Shown here: in pieces, positions 34,283-40,583 of the stretch
Layout: the number at the start of each line of letters is the position of its first letter
Numbering within the stretch: position 1 is the stretch's first letter
Source: Chloroflexota bacterium
GTDB lineage: Bacteria; Chloroflexota; Anaerolineae; Promineifilales; Promineifilaceae
DNA length: 40,583 nucleotides
Assembly (NCBI GenBank): GCA_020629055.1
Contig: JAHDEB010000026.1
Span: 5,761 to 46,343 of the forward strand
Direction of reading: 5' to 3'
Program-made: the position numbers and the translations under genes
Notes under the pieces: generated by a model
The model's database searches: none
What the model was told of the DNA's origin: nothing
Seen by the model: only the letters and a program-made list of their open reading frames with translations

Positions 34283-35650
34283 TTATGCTTCTTCCCTAGC
34301 TGGGGAGGGATTCTCAGCCGCGTCACGGTCCCATGTCAATTCGCGACTCCGCGCAAATCGGCGCATCGCCGTCAACGATTTATCCGCATAATACATGTAG
34401 CGATCTTTTTTACCCATTTTCCCTTCTGGTGGGGTAAACAGGCCAAAGTTCGCCTTCATCGGCTGAAACGTCTTCGCCTCTGCGTGGGTCACATAGTGGG
34501 CCAAAGCGCCCATCATCGTTTTGGTTGGCAAGATAAGCGGATGCTGCCCCAACGCCATACGAGCCGCATTGATTCCCGCTAGCAAACCTGTGGCTGCGTT
34601 ACCTGCATATCCTTCTACCCCGGTAATTTGCCCAGCAAAAAACAGGTCGGCCCGGCCGCGGTATTGCATTGTCGGATGTAGCATTTCGGGTGAATTGATG
34701 TAGGTGTTCCGGTGCATCTGCCCAAACCGGACAAACTCGGCCGATTCCAAACCTGGAATCAATTGCAGCACCTCTTTTTGCTGCCCCCATTTTAGATTCG
34801 TTTGAAAACCCACCAAATTAAACAACGTGCCAGCCACGTTATCCTGGCGCAGCTGGACCACCGCAAACGGCCGCTTACCCGTGCGCGGGTCTAGCAACCC
34901 GACCGGCCGCATCGGACCAAAACGGAGCGAATCACGCCCCCGTTCGGCGATTACTTCAACCGGCATACACCCTTCAAAGAATTTAGTGTCTTCCTCTTCA
35001 AAGCTGCGTAACTGAATCCGTTCGGCACCGTTTAACCCCTCTAAAAAGCGATCATACTCTTCTTCTGTCATCGGACAGTTGATGTAGTCTCCGTCGTCCT
35101 GTTCCCCTTCATCATAGCGTGACTTACGAAACGCGATATCCATATTGACGGAGTCAACCATCACAATCGGGCTCAGGGCATCGTAAAAGTACAAATAGTC
35201 TCGGCCGGTAAGTCGGCCGATATCTGCGGCCAAGTCGGGTGAAGTCAGTGGTCCGCTAGCGATAATGCATGGCCCTTCTGGGATCGCCTTTAGCTCTTCC
35301 CGTATTAGATTAATTCTAGGCTCTTCATCGATTTTGCGCGTGACCAGCTCTGCGAAACCATCTCGGTCAACGGCCAATGATGATCCGGCCGGAACCGCTG
35401 TCTGATTGGCGCATTCAAGAATTAAGGATCCTAAGCCGCGCATTTCCGCTTTTAACAAGCCGGGGGCTTTATGTACAATCATCGATCCCAGCGAATTGCT
35501 GCAAACAAGCTCCGCCAAAGAATCGGTTACATGCGCTTCCGTTTTGCGTTCCGGCCGCATTTCGTACAGATTAACGTCAATGCCCAAGCGGGCGATTTGC
35601 CAAGCGGCTTCAGTTCCGGCGAGTCCTCCGCCGATTACAGTAATGGTCAT
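34283..35650 (-). CDS. trmFO: Methylenetetrahydrofolate-tRNA-(uracil-54-C5)-methyltransferase TrmFO
   Basis: A 455-residue flavoprotein that makes ribothymidine at tRNA position 54 using methylene-tetrahydrofolate and FADH2. It starts [20 protein letters not shown], the FAD-binding GxGxxG-type motif. The start at 35650, 16 bases after the upstream gene's stop, is preferred; the 24 extra upstream codons overlap that gene. Other family marks are [44 protein letters not shown] and [19 protein letters not shown]. The C-terminal tail ends in SPAREEA. It is downstream of the peptidase-MA gene and probably co-transcribed with it. Confidence 0.96.
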   Translation of the reverse strand: MTITVIGGGLAGTEAAWQIARLGIDVNLYEMRPERKTEAHVTDSLAELVCSNSLGSMIVHKAPGLLKAEMRGLGSLILECANQTAVPAGSSLAVDRDGFAELVTRKIDEEPRINLIREELKAIPEGPCIIASGPLTSPDLAADIGRLTGRDYLYFYDALSPIVMVDSVNMDIAFRKSRYDEGEQDDGDYINCPMTEEEYDRFLEGLNGAERIQLRSFEEEDTKFFEGCMPVEVIAERGRDSLRFGPMRPVGLLDPRTGKRPFAVVQLRQDNVAGTLFNLVGFQTNLKWGQQKEVLQLIPGLESAEFVRFGQMHRNTYINSPEMLHPTMQYRGRADLFFAGQITGVEGYAGNAATGLLAGINAARMALGQHPLILPTKTMMGALAHYVTHAEAKTFQPMKANFGLFTPPEGKMGKKDRYMYYADKSLTAMRRFARSRELTWDRDAAENPSPAREEA

Positions 35651-35666
35651 ATCTTTTCGTGTTGAT

Positions 35667-36962
35667 TTAACGGTTGTAATCTTTAATCGTACGGGTGCCA
35701 TCGGTGCGACCCCATAAAACAAGAATCACAATTAAAAATGTACCCAAAATAAAGGCCAAACCGATCCATAAAGGGGAACGCAGGTCGAAGAAATCGGGTT
35801 GTAAACTGCTCAACCACTCTTCCGCCAATTGATCACCAGATTTTTCAAGGCCGATCGCATTCACCAATGTGTCTTCACATTGTTCACCCGATTTGGCAGC
35901 TGTCAGAATCGCGTCGATCGCCTCATGGCCGTATGTTTGCAACATGTACTCAACCAACGCATGGCTCTGGGCATAGCCACGTAACGCCATTTCAGGGGGC
36001 GAGGCAGGGAGGTTAACACACATCTCTTTAAATGGGATGAGCTGGGTTGAATTATTTACATTCGCGATTGATTCTGCATAGTTCGAGTTGACCGGCTGCT
36101 CAAACTGCGTCGCCAGCCCTTCATCTAACCAAGCCGGAATACTTGCGTAAGCATCCCCGGCCGCACGGTAAAGCAACAAATGGCTGAGTTCATGCGGTAT
36201 GCGCTGACCAAGATCTTCAGCCATCGATGCTCGATTGCTAATCGGAACCATCATCGCACCAATTTCAGGGGATGCTTTGCCAGCGACCCAATCAAGCCCG
36301 GTTAAACGCAAGGTGCTTTGGAATGTTTCAGCATCCGGGTACAGATACAAATCAATCGGATCGAACGTTGCAGAAGTCATCGGCAACAGGTTGGAAATTT
36401 CTAATCGGCTAGCTTGGGCGATATCCAAAGCGATCTGAGCAACTTCGCCATCGCCCGGGGCTGTGTGCACGTGAAGCGTTCCATCTTCTGAAGATGTTTT
36501 GGTCCATAAAACCGAATCATCGATGTAGTGAATGGTTTGGGCTTCTTGAACTTGTGGGGGTTCAGTTAAAAAATGCAGCGTCCACGTATATTCTAATGTC
36601 ACAAATGCGGGGATTAAGGTCGCCCCTAAGTCAAGCGGGTAATTTAAGTTGATCAGGTCACCCTCTTTGGCATTCGGGTGGGCATCGACAGATCGTTCTA
36701 TTGGCTGTTGAAAAACATCACTTTCAATGACTAAGGTCGCTTCAAGCACTTCGGGGACGTTGTGCCAGCACACATGAAAGACAATCGACTCCGCAAAATC
36801 AACCTCATGATAAATATCGATTTCGTCTTCGGCCGTAAATCCTGGGCAAACAACGATATCCTGGGCCGCAGCAGGTTGAGCGATAGGCAGAAACAGGGTG
36901 ACAGTAAAAATAACAGCCACCCACAAAAAGCTTAAGTTACCTATCGATTTCCAATGTCTCAA
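35667..36962 (-). CDS. Exported, membrane-anchored peptidase MA family protein
   Basis: A 431-residue protein with an N-terminal signal peptide (cleavage near PAAAQ, about 34) and a C-terminal transmembrane helix (about 400-422) followed by a short basic tail. The catalytic gluzincin module spans about 165-370. It has HELSH (257-261) in [14 protein letters not shown] and the third zinc ligand in AWLDEGLA (E281), as in the peptidase_MA_2 group. The N-terminal part (about 35-150) is a beta-rich domain. It should be anchored outside the cytoplasm. Its substrate is unknown. It lies immediately upstream of trmFO (16-base gap). Confidence 0.85.
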   Translation of the reverse strand: MRHWKSIGNLSFLWVAVIFTVTLFLPIAQPAAAQDIVVCPGFTAEDEIDIYHEVDFAESIVFHVCWHNVPEVLEATLVIESDVFQQPIERSVDAHPNAKEGDLINLNYPLDLGATLIPAFVTLEYTWTLHFLTEPPQVQEAQTIHYIDDSVLWTKTSSEDGTLHVHTAPGDGEVAQIALDIAQASRLEISNLLPMTSATFDPIDLYLYPDAETFQSTLRLTGLDWVAGKASPEIGAMMVPISNRASMAEDLGQRIPHELSHLLLYRAAGDAYASIPAWLDEGLATQFEQPVNSNYAESIANVNNSTQLIPFKEMCVNLPASPPEMALRGYAQSHALVEYMLQTYGHEAIDAILTAAKSGEQCEDTLVNAIGLEKSGDQLAEEWLSSLQPDFFDLRSPLWIGLAFILGTFLIVILVLWGRTDGTRTIKDYNR

Positions 36963-37057
36963 AACCCTCTCTTCTTAGGAACGTGAATCTAGACAATGAC
37001 ATCATCAGCTTCACGTTCCTGCCAGCGACCAACTGTATCATATTAATTTCGGTGCTA

Positions 37058-37164
37058 TACAGGTGTCTGGCTATGCTCCGCTAGCCCGGCCCAACCCTGT
37101 TGGGTTTAAGCTAAACCTAGTTTAGCCCTCTCTCAATGGCAGAGGGAAACCAGCCATACCTGTG
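37058..37164. repeat. Compact multi-hairpin element (candidate structured RNA or mobile palindromic repeat)
   Basis: Four hairpins follow one another: GGCTA/TAGCC (37069-37086), CCCAAC/GTTGGG (37090-37104), GCTAAAC/GTTTAGC (37110-37126) and CCTCT/AGAGG (37127-37145). An outer stem ACAGGT (37059-37064) with ACCTGT (37158-37163) encloses them. TGGCT (37068-37072) can also pair with AGCCA (37152-37156), competing with the first hairpin. It lies in the gap between the HEAT-repeat gene and the peptidase-MA gene, both on the minus strand. No match to a known riboswitch or tRNA was recognised. Confidence 0.55.
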
Positions 37165-37203
37165 CAGTTACTAAAATTTTACAGCTTTTTACGGCACTTA
37201 ATT

Positions 37204-38223
37204 TTATTCAGCCAATGGCAGATCATCATCAGCATCCTCATCGCCTTGCCAGTCTAGAATCGACAGATCGATATCCATCCCCAGCATCGCCATTTCTTCA
37301 AGTGCTTCTTCAATCGCGTCTAAAAGCGCGTCGTCTTCAACTTCTTCTGAAAGCTCTGCCAGTACGTTTGTGGCGATATCGTTGCCGATCAGGCCTAAAG
37401 CCGTGACAGCTAAAATCCGCACCTCTAAATCATCGTCTTCCTGAGCGATTTCAGCCAAAGTTTCTGACATTGAGCTGTCACCAATGATCCCGGCCGCCTT
37501 TGCTGCTTCGCCACGCATTTCGTTGTCAGAGCTCTCAAGCTCTTCCTGAATGATTGGCAGCCACATCGGGTCAGCCGAGCGTCCCATGGCGAAAACGGCG
37601 CTCAATTCCATTTCAGGCACGCCGCTTTCATATGCGTCACGGATATAAGTTTGGATCTCTGGCAAAGAGAGAGATGAAATCGACTCAAGGGAAGCGCGCC
37701 GAACGGGTAAAGGGGTCGTCGCGTCATTAATTTGGCGCAACAGTGCGGCCGAAATCGGATCTTCAACCTCTAAGCTTAGCTCGCCCCATTGAGCCATCAG
37801 CAAATAATGGCCCAGGGATGCGGCCGCAGCCGCACGAACTTGGGTCGATTGATCAAACTCCATTATTTTGATAATCGGTTGAATCAACTCGACTTTATCA
37901 GAGTCCCACAACATGTCTAAAGCCGCCAAACGAACTTTATCCTCTGCGTCGTTTAATAAGTCGGGAGCGATCGGGCTGTAATCCACTTGAAAATTATTTT
38001 CAGCAATATCCGCCATATTACGTGCGATCACCACACGTCTTTGCCCCTCGATGTTGAGCCAATTCGCCTTAAATGCCGCAAGATGCTCATCTGGCATATC
38101 GCTTAAATAATAATAGGTCGAAACGGACAATTCTTTTTCTGGGTCAAGCAAGTTCTGTAAAATCTCGCTGTAATCAGGAGCTTTCGCATCCTCTAATTCG
38201 TTGTTTTCCTGTTCAAATTCCAT
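37204..38223 (-). CDS. HEAT-repeat protein
   Basis: A 339-residue acidic, all-helical cytoplasmic protein with about seven HEAT/PBS-lyase-type repeats between residues 85 and 310. Examples are VRLAALDMLWDSD, VRAAAAASLGHYL, MRGEAAKAAGIIGD and VRILAVTALGLIGND. Such repeats form a solenoid used for protein binding; no catalytic motif is present. The tail (about 315-339) is strongly acidic. I cannot name a function. No Shine-Dalgarno is visible before the ATG. A strong terminator separates it from the upstream rseP gene, so it is transcribed on its own. Confidence 0.85.
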   Translation of the reverse strand: MEFEQENNELEDAKAPDYSEILQNLLDPEKELSVSTYYYLSDMPDEHLAAFKANWLNIEGQRRVVIARNMADIAENNFQVDYSPIAPDLLNDAEDKVRLAALDMLWDSDKVELIQPIIKIMEFDQSTQVRAAAAASLGHYLLMAQWGELSLEVEDPISAALLRQINDATTPLPVRRASLESISSLSLPEIQTYIRDAYESGVPEMELSAVFAMGRSADPMWLPIIQEELESSDNEMRGEAAKAAGIIGDSSMSETLAEIAQEDDDLEVRILAVTALGLIGNDIATNVLAELSEEVEDDALLDAIEEALEEMAMLGMDIDLSILDWQGDEDADDDLPLAE

Positions 38224-38340
38224 GGTTACTTCTGTATCTCATCATTTCAAAATCTCTTTTTACACCGGTTTGAACGAGCCACAATATCCTATCGCAGCAA
38301 GCAAACACAGATGGTGCAGAGAAAGAAACGCCGCTTAAAA

Positions 38341-38384
38341 CAAAAATTCACAGGCGGTTTCATCGTAAGAAACCGCCTGTGAAT
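38341..38384 (-). terminator. Rho-independent terminator after rseP
   Basis: A perfect 16-bp stem (38346-38361 with 38369-38384; arm ATTCACAGGCGGTTTC) and a 7-base loop. On the minus strand it is followed by T5GT4. It lies 58 bases after the rseP stop. Confidence 0.92.
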
Positions 38385-38441
38385 TGTAATCTATTTTCTA
38401 TTTGAAAACCGTTTGGGGGCTTGTGCCCTTATCGATTTTGC

Positions 38442-39521
38442 CTACGACGGCAATTGAATCGGGTTGATAATATCTTGAACGATCAAAACCATCATCAATG
38501 CTAATAATAGCATCATACCGATCGCGTGGACCATCCCTTCTCGTTCAGGTTCAATGCGTCGGCCGCGAATCGCTTCGACAATCACAAACATAATCCGGCC
38601 GCCATCAAGGGCTGGTAGTGGCAACAAGTTTGTAAAACCAAGGGCTAAGCTAATCGCACCCATAACCCACAAAATATCTTGTAACCGGTTTTGCTCAACC
38701 GAACTACGGGCAGCTTCACCGGCGATTTGGCTAATACCAACCACACTAACCATGCGAACCTCTTCTCGGTTTACTTGGTTGCGGAAATATTTAACAGGCA
38801 AAGTGACCATTTCACGTACCAGCTGATAGCTGGTGACCGCCCCGATACCCAGAGCCGGGATCACTCCCATTCGGGTTGATTCACCCGTTTCTACCTGCCC
38901 CATACGGATACCAAGGGAGCCTTCCCCTTCAGGCGTTTCCTCTGGGAGCCTCGGTGTTGTAAAAACCGTTTGTTCAGCCCCATTTCGATCGATGACAAGT
39001 TCAACTTCGGTTCCTGCTGATTGGCGAATTTCATCGATCAAAATCGAATACGACTCACCGACCGGCTGATCATTCACTTGCAATAAAACATCGCCCAATT
39101 GCAAACCAGCGGTCTCGGCCGGTGAATTCGGGGCGATTTCATTGATCTCGACTTTCATTACTTCACGTGGTAAAGCAAACAGCAAGCCGAAGACGAGTAT
39201 GGCAAAAACAAAGTTGAAAATGCTACCGGCCGAAAGGGTAAGCAAACGAGCCCGTTTAGAGCTGGCGGCTAGCCCCCCCTCAACATCCGGATCATCTTCA
39301 CCCGCTGGGCGCACAAAGCCACCCAAAGGGATCCAACCGATCACATATTCTGTGCCGTTGCGTTCAAATAGTTTCGCCGCAACAGGAGGGAAACCAATTC
39401 CGAACTGAAGGACCTTAATCCCGCTCATTTTAGCGGCGATAAAATGGCCCAGTTCGTGAACTAAGACAATGGGGGTTAGGACAAAAATAAATCCGCCCAC
39501 ATACCATAAAATATTATTCAT
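38442..39521 (-). CDS. rseP: RseP/RasP-type site-2 intramembrane metalloprotease
   Basis: A 359-residue polytopic membrane protease that cleaves anti-sigma factors or signal peptides within the membrane. HELGH (22-26) lies in the first helix of the catalytic core. A PDZ domain is at about 125-185 (ISPNSPAETAGLQLGDVLLQVNDQPV type). The third zinc ligand motif is LPLPALDGGRIMFVIVEAIRG near residue 300, with final helices to 355. Length and order are those of M50B proteases. No anti-sigma factor, dxr or uppS gene is adjacent, although that is a frequent neighbourhood. It has its own terminator. Confidence 0.96.
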   Translation of the reverse strand: MNNILWYVGGFIFVLTPIVLVHELGHFIAAKMSGIKVLQFGIGFPPVAAKLFERNGTEYVIGWIPLGGFVRPAGEDDPDVEGGLAASSKRARLLTLSAGSIFNFVFAILVFGLLFALPREVMKVEINEIAPNSPAETAGLQLGDVLLQVNDQPVGESYSILIDEIRQSAGTEVELVIDRNGAEQTVFTTPRLPEETPEGEGSLGIRMGQVETGESTRMGVIPALGIGAVTSYQLVREMVTLPVKYFRNQVNREEVRMVSVVGISQIAGEAARSSVEQNRLQDILWVMGAISLALGFTNLLPLPALDGGRIMFVIVEAIRGRRIEPEREGMVHAIGMMLLLALMMVLIVQDIINPIQLPS

Positions 39522-39807
39522 AAAGAGAGTGTCCCAATTTTTAGTACCTTCCAGTTACAGTCCAGCAGATCAACACATTAAATCCTCTAGTTAAAAGGGG
39601 ATTGCCGATCCTTATCGTCGAATTTAACTGAAACGCACGATGGGTTAAATTAAAATCAAGCTTGCTGAATTGGCGAAGCTTAATAAATAGTTTTTAAATT
39701 GTCAGCTATTTTAGACTATTGACCACAACATTATACGTTTTCTTCCCTAGTTATAGACTATCTCTAATTGCAAGCTTATGGGATGTTGGTCCAGAATTTC
39801 CACCGTT

Positions 39808-40476
39808 TTAGCGATGCAAACGCACAAATTCATCCCGAAAAATCGTGTGACAGACCATTTTTACCGCCACATGAAAGCGATTCCAGTATATTTCTTCACT
39901 TACATCGGCCGGGTTTGGCAACACACTGTACAAGCCAAAAACAAGCGCCGAAACAGTTGCAACAGTCGCTTCTTTATCTAGCTCTGGGTGCAACATACCG
40001 GCCGACTCACCCGCTTGAACAATGTTCGAGACACGTTGATAAATCGCTCTACCCAAAATCGTTAGTTTCCTCCGAAATCCCTCATCCTGAGACGCCAGCT
40101 CCCTAACCCCAAACGCCAAGCTATAGTAAATGGGATCATAGGGAAAAGCGAGCTTCAGTTGCTGCAAAAAATAATCAAATGGATCAGTTTCAACAGCCGC
40201 TTGCTGAACCGGCTCTAGCCCCGCATACAAACTCACCTGACTGGCCAACATCGCTAACAAGATCTGCTTTTTGTCCTTGAAATTAAAATAGAGCGTGCCG
40301 ATACTAACGCCTGCCCGTGCAGCGATATCTTTTGTATTGGTGTTGGTATACCCCTTTTCAGCAAAAAGCTCCGCAGTCGCCTTAAAAATCGCCTGCTGCT
40401 TCAAACGGCTACGCTGCTGCTGTGGGTGACGGGGCAATTCTTCATCTGTAAATAGAGTAGAAATATCAAAAAACAT
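39808..40476 (-). CDS. TetR family transcriptional regulator
   Basis: A 222-residue repressor-type regulator. The N-terminal TetR_N helix-turn-helix (about 24-70) reads AIFKATAELFAEKGYTNTNTKDIAARAGVSIGTLYFNFKDK in part. The all-helical ligand and dimer domain (about 80-222) has no specific family signature that I can assign. It resembles AcrR/FadR-type proteins controlling efflux or lipid genes. No efflux gene is beside it within the window, but its upstream side (beyond 40583) is not visible. An imperfect 18-bp palindrome at 40537-40554 could be its operator. Confidence 0.9.
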   Translation of the reverse strand: MFFDISTLFTDEELPRHPQQQRSRLKQQAIFKATAELFAEKGYTNTNTKDIAARAGVSIGTLYFNFKDKKQILLAMLASQVSLYAGLEPVQQAAVETDPFDYFLQQLKLAFPYDPIYYSLAFGVRELASQDEGFRRKLTILGRAIYQRVSNIVQAGESAGMLHPELDKEATVATVSALVFGLYSVLPNPADVSEEIYWNRFHVAVKMVCHTIFRDEFVRLHR

Positions 40477-40536
40477 ATAAAGTGTTTTGCAAGTTGTGGA
40501 CCGCTACTTGCTACTTTAACCTTGCTCCGTTCAAAA

Positions 40537-40554
40537 CTTGAGCTATAGTTCGAG
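40537..40554. promoter_or_regulatory. Candidate TetR-type operator
   Basis: CTTGAGCTATAGTTCGAG is an imperfect palindrome (14 of 18 positions symmetric), 61-78 bases upstream of the TetR gene start. Regulators of this family often bind such dyads near their own promoter. The link is by position only. Confidence 0.3.
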
Positions 40555-40583
40555 TTTAGCAGATTGACCCCCATGGGCAACCT

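Overview
The window (about half G+C) reads as a chromosomal segment of a Chloroflexota bacterium, probably of the Anaerolineae/Caldilineae/Ardenticatenia kind. This is an inference from protein style. It rests on a lipoprotein with an EVTREVEV-type linker, a secreted enzyme ending in LFLPFMIR, acidic/Thr-Pro-rich lipoprotein linkers, many membrane-anchored secreted proteins, and a gene remnant of a family I associate with this phylum. No rRNA, tRNA, CRISPR array, transposase or phage gene was seen.

Layout. 1-9.4 kb: an fmdB-like zinc-ribbon gene, then a minus-strand block (MFS transporter, glycogen synthase GlgA, SAM methyltransferase, orphan sensor histidine kinase, TrmH-type rRNA/tRNA methyltransferase, Lon protease). 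9.4-18.2 kb: a mixed-strand set (small membrane protein, arylamine N-acetyltransferase, YiaA-like protein, secreted PQQ-type sugar dehydrogenase, DUF4173 membrane protein, family-5 solute-binding protein without a signal peptide, SDR, luciferase-like monooxygenase). 18.2-24.4 kb: minus-strand RNase D / sugar epimerase / RecJ cluster, an LRR protein and an M32 carboxypeptidase. 24.9-29.1 kb: phosphonate-type binding lipoprotein, two GT2 glycosyltransferases and a GmhA-like isomerase, an envelope-glycan theme together with the epimerase and the LbetaH acetyltransferase. 29.4-34 kb: a repeat lipoprotein, a membrane-anchored HExxH protein, a DsbA-like lipoprotein and the acetyltransferase. 34-40.6 kb: a gene remnant, TrmFO, an anchored peptidase-MA protein, a HEAT-repeat protein, the RseP site-2 protease and a TetR regulator.

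Most striking points. (1) The DsbA-like lipoprotein at 32318-33202 has one in-frame TGA exactly where the first cysteine of its CxxC motif belongs (TGA-Pro-Asn-Cys). A 6-bp hairpin lies about 10 nt downstream, so it is a strong candidate selenoprotein (UxxC) with a bacterial SECIS. A Cys-to-stop mutation is the main alternative. (2) The palindrome CGGCCG occurs about 120 times by hand count against roughly 9-10 expected, in all frames and between genes, reminiscent of cyanobacterial HIP1. (3) A compact multi-hairpin element lies at 37058-37164. (4) Near-consensus promoters end directly at start codons, suggesting leaderless mRNAs (recJ, fmdB-like gene, HExxH gene). (5) A decayed, frameshifted gene is squeezed between trmFO and the acetyltransferase gene.

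Protein quality control and envelope proteolysis recur (Lon, RseP, M32, two anchored HExxH proteins, DsbA-like), but most of these genes stand in separate transcription units. No single multi-gene novel system could be demonstrated.
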